The notes under the pieces were generated by a model, which was not told the DNA's origin, made no database searches, and saw only the letters and a program-made list of their open reading frames with translations. A program made the position numbers and the translations under genes. Positions 45,951-57,506 of a stretch of DNA of 64,000 bases are shown piece after piece. Position 1 is the first letter of the stretch. The number at the start of each line of letters is the position of its first letter. The stretch is from Coffea arabica (taxonomy: Eukaryota > Streptophyta > Magnoliopsida > Gentianales > Rubiaceae), in contig NC_092320.1 in assembly GCF_036785885.1 (NCBI RefSeq), forward strand, positions 18,601,557 to 18,665,556, written 5' to 3'.

Positions 45951-48238
45951 GGTCCAATAACCATTACTAGTTCTCCAATATCAGGAATAAGGTCTGTAAT
46001 TGTGCAATCTATTTTCTACTGTGCTTACCCTATAATTATTGAGGTTTTGAATCCAGCCCAAGTGGATAATTAGTGGAAACTACAACAGATTTATTCCCCT
46101 AATGTATCTTTTGACAAGGTCCTGGAATATGGATGGTGAAGTGCAAAAGGCTATAATTTCTCTGTCATGACCTAAGGTACGTGCACACTCCACTATATTG
46201 CCCCTCTAGTAGTCATTGTCATATGTTCCCATGTATGTCCAAGATTCGTTTGGGTAATTAGGTTATGGTCCATTAAGCTTAATTAAGCCAAGCTAATTCT
46301 TAAGTAATTAAGCCAAGCTTCATTTTGGGCTTCAACAGCAAAAAAGAAAAACATACCAGGAATATAATGAAAGAAGATATCGTTACCTGGCTCTTTCGAC
46401 TATCATTGCATGGATGCTGCTATTTAGCAAAGAATTAAAAAGACTTTTAATACTCGTTGAAATAAAAGGTTGCAGGATTATTTAAGTCCTCTTCGACCTT
46501 TGCCATTTCTTTTTTTCTTTTCTTGAGATAAAAGACTTATGAATGTCAAGAAGATTAAAAAAAATAATAATAATAAAGAAGAAGAAAATCAGAAGTGACA
46601 AAAATCATCCCAAAAAGCACTCGTTGACGGTTATTTAGTGAGGTTTTCTACTCACTATGGCTTAGAAATCATGGCAATTGTCAGGGTTTACTTTATCAGT
46701 GGATTTCACAATCAAAAGATCTAAGCAAGAAAATGGTGGTGCTTCTGGTTCAAATCTCACGATACACAAGGAGGAAAAAAGTGAAGAGACCAGCAACTAA
46801 AATTCACTGTTCCTGCAGCTGAGCCTTTGATCGAGTCAAATGCATATCCGGCCAGCTGATCAATGCAATAAATGAAAAAGCTAAGAGGGATTGGATGAAT
46901 TTGAAAATATTGCCGTAGGACTGCCTTTCTAAACATGAATTTTCATAGCTTGACCATATCTTTTGTCCCAGACAAGCTTGTAAAGTCTACAGTGTTGAAC
47001 ACTTCACTGGGCATCCTTAACCAAAACTGGCTTCTATGGTGGATTATAGACTGTAAATACGCAGTCATGTTGAAAAGGGTTTACCGATCTTCTTTCTTTG
47101 TTAAGCCAAAGCTTCATGACCATGAGCATCTGGAGCTGCTAAATCGTTTTTTTTTTTTTTTTTGGTTTTTAATTCTATTAATTCCAAACTGAATATGCCA
47201 GATTTGTGTGCTTATTGTAGGAAATTATGAAGGGGCCTATTCATTGATTCAATCGGGCAAAGTACTTGAGATTCGTGTTAAGTTATCTTGTACGCTCATG
47301 ATTAATTCTATCGATGCACTTGATCATTAGATTCACAATTACTACACAACAAATACTTAAAAGAGTTTTGTAGAGTTATGAATGAGCTCATCAGGATGCC
47401 TTGCTATGTATGTACATGTCCGAAATTTGATATGAAATCAAATCAATTAGTCCACTACTTAAACTCTGATACTATGCCAAAAAAAAAATTTGTTTTTTTG
47501 AATGTCCAACTCCAAATTTCTAGAGAAAATTTCGAAATTAAGCCATGAAATATTTGCCCATTAACTATTGGTCCTTATGGAGTCCTTTCAATATGTACTC
47601 AAGATAAAGGTGTAGGGCCCCATCAGTTTAGTTTCAGTTTCATCAATGGTCTCTTTTACAATTCTTCTCTTGCCTCCCTCTTTAGAATGCCCAGCTCCAT
47701 CAATGTATACATTTTTAGGTTGAATTGAACCTCATTCTTCTTGATTGCCCTTGACTTTTTTCTCTTTCTTTTTAAAAAAATATGTCGATCTTGTCCCATT
47801 GTATCATTAAGCTGTATGAAGAGATTGTTGAAAGGTAAAGATGGTTTCGTGACAAGTGACAACATACTATGAGTCAATTTGCGTGTGTTTGTGTTTTTCT
47901 TTGTGTATTGATCAAAGAGAGATCATATGAGTATGTGTGGTGCGTGTAAGAGAAGAAGAGGCCATAGCAAAATCTTTTCTTCTCCACAATTATCAGAGGC
48001 CACAATGACAATCTAACTTGTAATCAATTACGTGCACTTCATGTGGTGTGATGGCAGGGCTGCTTGAACAGTAGAGGAAGTCAAAGAAAGTGGATTTTGG
48101 TAAGTTGCCCTTTGCTTTTGCATTTACGAGATATGTTCTCCTAAAAGCAAACAAGATGACTAAGGCCCTTGACACTTTTGTGTCAAGCTTTCTACCTAGA
48201 TGACATTGGCTTACAACTTGGAAATATCGTTTATCTTA

Positions 48239-48603
48239 GGGTTCATTTGGGAGTGAATGATTTGGATAGAAAAGAAGAGAAATAGTGATTTTTCTTTGTT
48301 TGATAGTTTTAAGTAGAAAAGAAAAGAAAGGAAATGAGAGGATGAATAGTGACAAAAATGTTTCCTCCCAAATTGGAAAGAAATGGAGAGAAAGTTTGGA
48401 GAAAGCTTGTTAATTTTTCTAAAATGCCTATTTTGTCCTTAAAAATGGCTTGAATAAATATTTAATGACTTCCATATCCAAAATCATTCCACTAATTCTC
48501 AAAACTCCCAAACAACATAACAATCTCTTTTCTTCTCTTCTCTTCTCTCATGACTTAAGCTTTCTCTTCTTTTCTTTTCTATCCTAAACTCCCAAACTAA
48601 GCC
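48239..48603. mobile_element. Tourist/PIF-Harbinger-like MITE with TTA duplication
   Basis: TTA flanks both ends (48236-48238 and 48604-48606). The left end GGGTTCATTTGGGAGT and the right end, whose complement is GGCTTAGTTTGGGAGT, agree at 13 of 16 positions. The 365 bp interior is purine-rich in the left half and pyrimidine-rich in the right, so it can fold back. No transposase. Confidence 0.8.
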
Positions 48604-48606
48604 TTA

Positions 48607-49020
48607 GGCACAAATTGGATTAAGGAAGTGGAAGGGAAAGGAAAAGAGAGGAGTTTGAAGGATTTGGTTTCAGTGTTTGGCTGATTTTTGAGGAGGGAGG
48701 GAAAGTGTCTAGTTGTTATATTGAATTATAGTTTCTGTCTAAAAGTGGGTGAAAACGGAGAGAAATAAGCTAAACTAATTAAAATAACTTAATTTTTTTT
48801 AAAATATCATTTTTTTCTCTGTCTTTTTCGTAAATTAACACTTGACCTTTTTTTTTCCTTTTTTTACTTCTTCAATCCAAACAAAAATTCAGTGTATCCT
48901 TTATTTTCCTGCCATTCTTAATTTAAATAAGATAGGTGGAAACTACTTTCCTCTACTTTTCTTTCCTTTCTTTTTTCATCAATATCCTTTCCTTTCCTTT
49001 CCTTCGAGCCAAACGGTGCC
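48607..49020. mobile_element. Second Tourist-like MITE abutting the first
   Basis: Starts GGCACAAATTGGATTAAGG immediately after the TTA that closes the previous element. It ends CCAAACGGTGCC, followed by TTG. Inner arms AAGGGAAAGGAAAAGAGAGG and CCTTTCCTTTCCTTTCC are inverted. The 414 bp element would share its left TTA with its neighbour; the right flank TTG is one base off. Confidence 0.65.
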
Positions 49021-49084
49021 TTGGCTTCTTTGTTCTACTAACAAAGATTTCTTCGTATACATCTAAACGAGAGAGATTGTAGAA

Positions 49085-49087
<3 letters not shown>

Positions 49088-49127
<40 letters not shown>
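49088..49127. repeat. TA dinucleotide microsatellite
   Basis: About 20 uninterrupted AT repeats. Other shorter TA tracts are at 13797-13819, 22538-22562, 27117-27137 and 49903-49917. Confidence 0.95.
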
Positions 49128-49131
<4 letters not shown>

Positions 49132-49917
49132 GTGTTGGTAATATAATATTAATATGAGTCAATTGGGATAACATAAACAATATCCCTTACCCTGTTAATA
49201 TGTAGTACTACCCAATGGAAATGGAAAATCAAGAATCGATTCCTTGGAATGGCCGACTACATTTCAATTCGAAGCAATTAATTAAATCAATCTTGTTTTT
49301 CTTTTTTGGTATTGTAGGGACCTTAATCATTATAAAACTTTAAAAGTCACCACTTTAACAGTTTCACCTCATATTTTTTTAATTCTTGAAGTTGGATCCA
49401 CTTGCTAGTTTCTTTTTTACAGTTGGTGCCTCCTTTTATGGCCCCTTTCTCAAAGTAAACAAGTTTAATATACTTGTTTTAAAATTTCCCCAATAAAGCA
49501 AGGAATGAATCATTACATCTCATCTGTAGATCCTTTCCATTTTTGGAAATTAATCATAGAACCATGGATATAAGCAAGGCTGTGTACCCACCTATTCAAG
49601 CCACTCCGACCCACGATAATCAATACATAAACATGTGCCAGAATGCTGTTGGAGGGACTAAGTTCAAACTCAGAACTTACATTATTTTAAATTCCCACTT
49701 TGCATAAATATTAGTGCTAATAGCATGAAAGGTATGATTTAGAATGTAAAAAATGTTAGATTTAGTCCCTTCAGCTGTCCCTATTTTACTCAGATTCAAT
49801 TCCTTACAGACAGCTTCAGATTTTGGTAAAATCTTTTAGTTTACAGAGTACTTTACATCTAACAAATGTACAATAGACAAGTAATAAACAGAAATTATCT
49901 GTGTATATATATATATA

Positions 49918-50401
49918 TTCCCTCCGTCCCATAAAGATAGGTCTATTTCTTTTTTTTTTACGCAAATTAAAAAAAAATTAGTTAATACAGATGCAATAAT
50001 TATTTTTTCTTCGTACTTTCCTCAAACATCCCTTATTAATATCAGATCATTCATTCAAAGTAAGAGACACATATTACTATATTGTTCTCAAAACTTAGAG
50101 TACTTTAGCTTTTCAATGCAAGAATCAATCTAATTAATGTTACATGTATGACTAAAGTGAATAGCAAGAATAGAATTGCCAAACAATCAAAATTTTCAAT
50201 TTGAAGCCATTAGAAGGCAACTAATTTTTTTTTTTTTTTGTAAAAATTTCTAATAACTATGTACATTAAATATGGGTATGTTAGTGAAATATAACAAACT
50301 AACTACTTTTTTTTTTTAAAAAAAAAAGGAAAAGAAATAATCCTATAATTTGGGACAGACATAAAAAAAAAAAATGATCTTATCTTTATGGGACAGAAGA
50401 G
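49918..50401. mobile_element. Stowaway-like MITE, copy 4 (longer variant)
   Basis: Left end TTCCCTCCGTCCCATAAAG and right end CTTTATGGGACAGAAGAG are inverted, with TA on both sides (49916-49917 and 50402-50403). The inner arms GATAGGTCTATTTC and TGATCTTATC are weaker. At 484 bp it is longer than the other three and has a different subterminal sequence (ATAAAGATAG in place of CTTTGATAG), so it belongs to another subfamily. Confidence 0.85.
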
Positions 50402-50403
50402 TA

Positions 50404-51380
50404 TATATTTTGGGCTAGTTAAATCATATATTATTAGTTCAATAGTGTATTTTTGTATTTGGTTAAACATTTGTAATAGAGTGGTTACATGGGGGCCTAA
50501 CCTTTAACACTATAAAAGATGCTCCGCTGGGGCTTCAGCATTTGATCCCAAATTATCAAAAAATCTCAAATAACATATTATGATCCAGCAGTTCTTTTTT
50601 TTTTTTTTTTTTTGGGAAGGGTTTTCTATTCATAAGAACAGTAGTGTTGCTCTCACTTTTATCTCCTAAATCATAATATAGTATTCACCAACTTCTGAAC
50701 ACTTTAAAATATCTATCTCCCATCATTTCTTGTTGTTTTAGGAGTGGAATCAACAATTCATTTCTGAGTTCTAAGAATAATATATCCGTACAATTATTAT
50801 GCAACTTTTTCCCTTATTAGGAAACCTATGGGGCAAGCTAATCACTAATAAATGCATTATCTTAATGATTCTGTCCCAACTTGTCGAAACCTGGGGACTA
50901 CAAACGACTAATCTATCTTTATTCTAGTTTAATCTTTACTAACTCTACAGATTAAATTAGCCAAAACCTTGACACGCTTTAGCCTTCTATGAAAATACAG
51001 TGGATGCATAATGGTTAATCCATTTTCAAAAGAACTATTTTCAACAGTATTAGAGAAGAAGTAGCTTTTGTTTAAGATGAGAGCAGCATGAGATATGACA
51101 CTTTTACAAAGTGCAGAATTGACTTAAGATCTTTTGATTTCTTGTGCCACTAAGCTCTTAAGCATTCCAAAACGCCACCTGATTTTAAATTTATGGACTT
51201 TACATGAATGAATTACATGTGGATATTTGAATTTTCTCTACATATATAAGAATGCCTACCATAATGTATTAAAAAAAAAAAAGCACTTTGTGCTACACAA
51301 GACATTTAAAAGGCTCAAGTTGCAAAAGTTGTTGTCCTTTTAGAATCCGGGCAATGCCTGTTTTTTAAGAACACAATGAT
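50404..51380. other. Gene-free DNA
   Basis: AT-rich sequence with a poly(T) tract near 50596-50613. No coding region or element I can support. Confidence 0.4.
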
Positions 51381-51590
51381 GGCCCCGTTTGACAGGTGAG
51401 TTTTTTGGGTGTTTGTCTAAAATTTTACTGTAAAAGTTTTTAAAAAAATGTTTGAAATGTGTAAATTTTTGAATATTTTAAAATGTATAGTTAAAAATTT
51501 TTGAAAATTTTTTTGAGGTTATTGTAGTTAAAGTTTTTAAAAAACTTGTAACAAACAAATTTGACAAAAAACTTGTCTTCGAAACAAAGC
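51381..51590. mobile_element. MITE family S, copy 1
   Basis: Left end GGCCCCGTTTGACAGGTGAG, right end CTTCGAAACAAAGCC. Interior arms such as TTACTGTAAAAGTTTTTAAA and TTTTTAAAAAACTTGTAAC can pair. CAATGAT repeats on both sides (51374-51380 and about 51590-51597), consistent with a 7-8 bp target duplication of hAT type. A related copy in inverted orientation is at 53392-53601. Confidence 0.75.
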
Positions 51591-51599
51591 CAATGATAC

Positions 51600-53390
51600 G
51601 TTAAAAGTATTTTGTTCTATGGCAAGGTACCTAACTCTTTATTTTGATCATTTTTATACTTTATATTACCTTTTTGAGTGGATGTTTGGAATAAAATGTT
51701 TCTTGTGTTGCACCGCCATTAGATTGGGATCCTATGGAGTCTATTGAGCAATTATATCCACCAAGACCGAGAAGAGACAAGCATTTGTATAAGCGTACCA
51801 TCTGTAATTATTTTGCGTACCAAATATATACTTTTGTCAAACCTATACGTTTTATATGCAGCTTTTGGCACATCATTTCACTAAGTCAAAGCTGGCCGAC
51901 CTTCCAATTGAAATATACAACACAATTGTGTCTCCTCCAAAACTCTAAGTTTGAGGGCCATCATAAGAGATTTCAAAGAGACTTCATTGGTGGAATGTGC
52001 AATTTGATGATTCCCAAATGAATGGGAAGGCCTTGAGCTGAGCTGACTAAAACCCACTAGTACCCCTCCTAGCTCCTTTGTACATATGGAAAACCAATTC
52101 TAACTATTTTGACCCTTAACTCACCACAAGCAGAGAATATTTTGAAATTTTCACCCACTTCCCCTAAATGGAACTTCAATCCTTTTTCCAATATCTAATC
52201 ACAGCTCACCAACATCAAATCACCAGCACACAAGAGTCCAGGGAGAAAATGTCCAAAATAATCCGTTGACTAGATGCCTACAAGGGTCAATGTGCTTGAG
52301 GTAAAGCCATGAGAAATTGACCCTTGTCTCCTAGCTCTCAAATGATTTATGGGCTAGCTTGCATAATGAAATCAAGAACATGCTCCTCAATCATGTAAAA
52401 TGCAGTGGCTTGTGTGTGTTTGTTTGTGTTCATTATAAAAGATGAAAGCAAATACAAGCTAAAATAAATGGTTAATAATATAGTCCACAAAATTGAGGTA
52501 CAAAATAATAATGCGGTTTAGAGATTGGGAAGTGCATAGAAAAGTTAAAGATCAGCATAGCCATTCATTCATATTCAAACATTACTATGATAATACTATA
52601 TGAATTGTTTTCTTTTCAATTTCAAAAAATCAAGCATGCACTGATATCTTCATTTGACCCACGTTTGCCCTCTTCGTGTGAGGACGTTATTCGTTTTACT
52701 ACAGCCTGAAGCCCAATATCTTTACAATAATGTTTGAAAATATAAGTATTGTACTACAAGCACAAAGGAAGTGACAAATACAATCACCCCTTCAAGAAAA
52801 TTTTTTTACATTTTCTATGAATATATTTTTTAATTACTTTTTATCTTCATATATGTTAAATTACAACAATTATAATATATATTTTTATAAAAATTCTTTT
52901 TTTTTTTAAAAATAACAATCCAAACAGGAGCGAAGGTCCCTCAATTGTTATTAAACATGCAAATTTGACCCAACTCCATCTTTGGAGTTTCCACAATTCA
53001 TGCAGTTAAGTCTTCAACTGTAACTTGGCCTGATTCTCATATATTTTTTTTTAAACACCTAATTCTCATACAATTGCTAAGTTTAGTATCTGGATCCTGT
53101 GAGGAGCAGAACATATCCATACTACTGTTAAGTAGCTGTATTAGATATTTGAACAAAACAGAAACAGTCTAAATAAAATAACGTCGTTTTCATTTTTCAC
53201 ATCATATATTAAGAAAACATAACAATTAATCATGCACCAGAAAACTATCTAAAAACTCCCCGGCTTAAACAAGTTAGAAGTGATCTCATCTTATATGTCA
53301 TTGGTCTGTTGAATCACAAAAATATGCATGTCTTTTCTTCAGATTATTGGTGATATGAGTTAAAGATGTGGGTTCAAACTTATATATCAA
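51600..53390. other. Gene-free DNA between two family S elements
   Basis: Contains a family Q copy at about 52790-52926. The longest open frame (95 codons near 51734) has no recognisable domain. No gene supported. Confidence 0.45.
52790..52926. mobile_element. MITE family Q copy (degenerate)
   Basis: Contains TTTTACATTTTCTATGAATA, TTTTTATCTTCATATATGTT and ends AATAACAATCCAAACAG, the family's right terminus. The left end is eroded. Confidence 0.5.
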
Positions 53391-53391
53391 C

Positions 53392-53601
53392 GGCCCTGTT
53401 TGGCACTTGAATTTTTTGCCAAGTTTGTCTGCTACAAGTTTTTTTAAAACTTTAATTATAGTAACCTCCAAAAATTTCTTAAAATTTTTAAACTATACAC
53501 TATAAAATATTCAAAAATTTACACACTTCAAAAATTTTTTAAAAAACTTTTACAGTAAAGTTTTTTACAAACACCCAAAAAACTCACTTGCCAAACGGGC
53601 C
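53392..53601. mobile_element. MITE family S, copy 2 (inverted relative to copy 1)
   Basis: Ends GGCCCTGTTTGGCACTTGA and TCACTTGCCAAACGGGCC are inverted. The interior runs as the complement of the 51381 copy, for example AACTTTTACAGTAAAGTTTT here against ATTTTACTGTAAAAGTTTTT there. Confidence 0.8.
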
Positions 53602-53871
53602 CGTTACCATCCAACGGGCATAATTGATCAATCTAGAAAAGTTTAATACAAATTTTGCTTGTCATTATAAATAATTTGCCTTAACAAGTTCACATCTTAC
53701 TACTATACAAAGTATGGTAGTCTAACATACTTGTTTTTTTTTTCCCTTATTTTTCTGTTCATTCTTCTTGAAAACTAGCAAAGGAAAAATAGTGCTGTAA
53801 GACGAATTCCTTGGCTGGGAGTGTTTCACTGCTTAATGTTAGAAACTTTCGTTTCATGTATTTAGGTGTGT

Positions 53872-54028
53872 TTGGATACGAGATTGTTTGAAAAAAATTA
53901 TTTGGAATAATATGGTAGCACTTTTTATAATATAATTTATGTGATATAAAAAGATAATCGAAAATTGTATATATGATGTAAGCAAAAAAAATATTTAAAA
54001 AAATTTTCCCAAATTATGGCATCCAAAC
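53872..54028. mobile_element. MITE family Q copy
   Basis: Starts GTGTTTGGATACGAGATTG, includes TTTATGTGATATAAAAAGAT and ends ATGGCATCCAAACG. Confidence 0.65.
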
Positions 54029-54719
54029 GGTAACCTGAACATTTGTAGTTGGAAAAGCTACTTAGAGAAAAAGCAGCAATCTTCATCCTTCATAAAAGAG
54101 TTCCCTAGATTGGCGTAGCTTAATTTTGGCATTTGAAATCATAACATTGTTGCTAATCTGAAGAAGCCTTCACTTGTCAACTCTCAAAATTCTTTGGTCT
54201 AAACATGCAAAAAATTTTCTGATCTGTCTAAGGCCAGTGGTAAAAGTATATGTTTTTCTATTGAAGATGTCAAGTTGAAAATTGTCAAATGAATGGGGCA
54301 AATTTACAACAACACTTAAAAAGTAATAGAAAAAAAAAAGATAAAGGATTTAGGTTAAACATTATACACGAAAGACATATCATAAAATACGTATATGTGC
54401 ATCGTACATACATATAGTATAATACATACCAAATACAGGTACAAGACAGGGGCAGCAGGAGAGATGGGTGGGATGGGGGACCTTGAAATGACAAGTCAAA
54501 TGTCAAATCGGACGACTTCATATCATAAGACAGTCAGTAATGTGTTGTCAATCCAATGGATTTCTTTTGTTTGTGAGAGTAAAAAACAACACATCCCACA
54601 AGCTTTCTTAACCATACTTTTTTTTTTTTGGCCAAACATTTTTTTTTTGCTTTTTTTAAGTTGTTGTATGAGTACTAGTGAAAGTATAAACACCAAAAAC
54701 GGAAAAAGAAACAAATTGG

Positions 54720-54858
54720 TTTGGATTGACAAATATTTTTTAAAATTGCATTATTTACTGTAAAATTTTTATTTAATATGATGTATATAAAATAAAAAAA
54801 TATCAAGAAATAGAAGAAATTCCCAAATCGTGTTTATGTTTTATAAGAGTTGTCAAAT
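54720..54858. mobile_element. MITE family Q copy (degenerate)
   Basis: Starts TTTGGATTGACAAATATTTT, includes ATTTACTGTAAAATTTTTAT and ATGATGTATATAAAATAAAA. The right end is poorly preserved. Confidence 0.45.
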
Positions 54859-55106
54859 AGTAAAAGTTAAAAAAAACATATGTAGTAAATGCATATTTTG
54901 AGTAATGCATTCACTACATGCGTTGTTTAAGAAATACATAATTATACAATTTTTAAAAAGCATTAAGTGAATGCGTCTTTTACGAAAAAATTACATTCGC
55001 TAAATATGCTTTTCGTCGTTTAGAAATTTATTTTAAAAAGTCTCACTTTTCAAAATTCACCCTCACAGAATGTGTTTAGGAGAAAATAAATTTTAAAAAG
55101 TATCAC

Positions 55107-55258
55107 GGACTCGTTTGGATTTTTTTTCCTTTAAAAAATTTTTTACATTTTTCGTAAATACATTTTTCTAATATATATCACATTTTTATCTAATATATAT
55201 CAAATCATTACAGAATATTTTTCTATAAAAACTTTAAAAAAATAGCAATCCAAATAAA
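55107..55258. mobile_element. MITE family Q copy
   Basis: Starts CTCGTTTGGATTTTTTTTCC and ends AATAGCAATCCAAATA, with TTTTCGTAAATACATTTTTC in the interior. Confidence 0.55.
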
Positions 55259-55342
55259 AAGTAAAGCTTGCTGGGAATTATTACCAGCACCTTGTTTAAT
55301 TACTCATTTATTTTTGGCTTAATTTTCAAGAAAAACTTTTAG

Positions 55343-55367
55343 CACGTGTCAGGTCATGTCGCACGTG
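55343..55367. promoter_or_regulatory. Pair of G-box (CACGTG) sites
   Basis: Two CACGTG hexamers at 55343-55348 and 55362-55367, 19 bases apart, followed by about 120 bases of C-rich sequence in an otherwise AT-rich region. bZIP and bHLH factors bind such sites. No gene starts nearby, so this may be a distal element or chance. Confidence 0.35.
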
Positions 55368-56409
55368 CATGACAGTCCTAAACCCGGATTTAACTACAAG
55401 TTCTTGGCAGCGGTCCCAATATGACCCCCGAGACCCGGCCGACACGGTTCCCTATGCCCAAACCTCCCCTATACCCCACACCCTAGCTCCCCTAGACCTC
55501 TTAATTTCCCATTTTTCCATTTTCTTTTTCTTTCTCTCGTTTCTTTTGGTAGTATTTAATTTTTTTTTTCTGTACTACGAGTAAAACAAAGGTATGGTTT
55601 TTGTAATTTTCCCCTAGGATAATACATCAAACAAAATTATATATATTTTGTATAATGGATTCATACTGCACAATAAGTATATAATCACCACCAATATGTT
55701 TCTTCTGGTTATTTTTGATATTCAATTTATGTGTTGTTGTAGGCAAGAAAATAAAAGTGGTACCAATAGTGTTGGGAAAAGAAATTCAAAATTTTCTGGG
55801 AAGTGATGTTTTGTTTTCTTTTGTAATTTGGGGACGACAAAAATAGAATTTCAGAATTTGTACTCCTGTATTGAACAAAATTTTGGTATATTATTCTTTT
55901 TAGACAGAAAATAAAAGTGATCCACGATACTTTTATTTGATCCACCGTTACAAATTACAATATCTCATAATTATTTTTCAATTTTTTCCTTATAACATGA
56001 TATTTCAAATTTTTTCCAATATGCATAATAATCGGGATATTTCAACTTTGCACTTTCTAAGCATTTCTTTTAAAGCATTAAATTTTAGCAAACTTTTCCA
56101 TTACTTCAAGTCTTTCGACCTCTCTCTGTCTTTCATTTTCTCTTTTATCTTTATTCAATAGTAATGAAAGGGGACGCAAATGTTTTTTTCATAAATGAAT
56201 TTGCAATGAATAGCTCAGATTGAAGCTACTTAATGTGGCTAGATCTAAGCCACAAAACTTGTTTTTGGAATTACATTATTGCAATTGCAGAAGCCTTTTT
56301 TTTTTTTTTTTTGGGAGGGACACTGGTTTCTTAATGTCTTCTTGGACCCTGTCCCTTCATTTATTCATTTATTTATTTTGAGGAATGGGGACCCTCTACT
56401 TCAAGACAT

Positions 56410-56875
56410 CCATATATCATACTGTGTCAACTAACAGAAAGTACATAGTTTGCAAAGAATTGAGTACCATTTACCTTCTCTCTTGCTTGTAACAATTAAT
56501 AGACAAGCATTAATCAGCTTATTGGCAAGCAATTCTCTCCAGACTATTATCACAAAATTTTTGGTTGTGTTTGGATTGCATTTTTCTAGGTTTTTTTTAG
56601 AAAAATTACTGTAACGATTTAATATATGTGAGTTAAAAAGGTGATTGGAAAATATATTCACGAAAAAAGTAGCAATTTTTCTTTAGAGAATGGCTGTGCA
56701 AACAATCTGGCCAGATGTAAATGATGTTCGTATAAGAGATCATATGCTGTATCAACTAACAGAAAGTACACAGTTTGTAAAGAATCGAGTACCATTTCCC
56801 CACTTTTTCCTGGTAACAATCAATAGATGCAATTCTCTCCAGATTATTGTCACAGTTTCTTTTGGCCACATGTAA
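56410..56875. repeat. Direct repeat with a MITE between the copies
   Basis: 56425-56560 and 56747-56865 match: GTCAACTAACAGAAAGTACA and ATCAACTAACAGAAAGTACA, then GAGTACCATTT, GTAACAAT and GCAATTCTCTCCAGA in both. A family Q element (about 56566-56703) occupies the space between them. Confidence 0.8.
56566..56703. mobile_element. MITE family Q copy
   Basis: Starts GTGTTTGGATTGCATTTTTC, includes GATTTAATATATGTGAGTTA, and ends near GGCTGTGCAAACAA. Confidence 0.65.
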
Positions 56876-57446
56876 ATAATTAATGTTAGTAATAAAGATC
56901 ACATTAATTTTTTTTTTTTTGGACCAAATGGAGATCACATGCTTGATCATGTAAGACCAATTTTTTTATTGGATGCATTTTTTTTTTTTTTTTGGGTATT
57001 GCTGGCATTTCAATTTCCTGTGGATGCTTTCATTGAGGTAGCCGTTCCCCGTAGAATCTGCACAAATGGTTCAGCAAAGCACTGTTGAGAAGGATAAGGG
57101 GCTTTTTTTTGTGGGGCTTTGTTTGTTTGGACTTTGGAGCTTAAACTCCCTCAACCTCTAATCTATTGGCATTTCCTTCGTATTGTTTTATGGGGACAAA
57201 GTTATCTTTGGATTAGTTTTAGTGTAGGGTTGCAGTCATTTATCTCATTGCTCTGACATTGACAAAACATTGTCCATATAGAAATCTTCAATTCAAAAGA
57301 TAAAGAAAACACAGAAGGGAATTCTATTTTCAGATGCAATTTTCCTCCTGCACTTTTAAGTTTGTGAAAATCCAATATCATTCTATTGAGTATAGCTTGA
57401 ATGTATACAAGAGCAGAAAATTTGCCTTTTTAGAAGTGTTGTATGC

Positions 57447-57506
57447 AAGTAACTATTTACTAATTCTACGATTTCCAAGTAACTATTTACTAATTCTATG
57501 ATTTCT
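57447..57506. repeat. 30-bp tandem repeat, two units
   Basis: AAGTAACTATTTACTAATTC followed by TACGATTTCC (57447-57476) is repeated directly as 57477-57506 with two base differences. Confidence 0.9.

Larger units (their letters stand above)
44290..48238. other. Gene-free DNA with MITE remnants
   Basis: Holds a family Q copy at about 44999-45160, a family R fragment at 45862-45950, and a long poly(T) tract at about 47148-47164. Open frames are short and unrecognised. No RNA gene seen. Confidence 0.45.
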
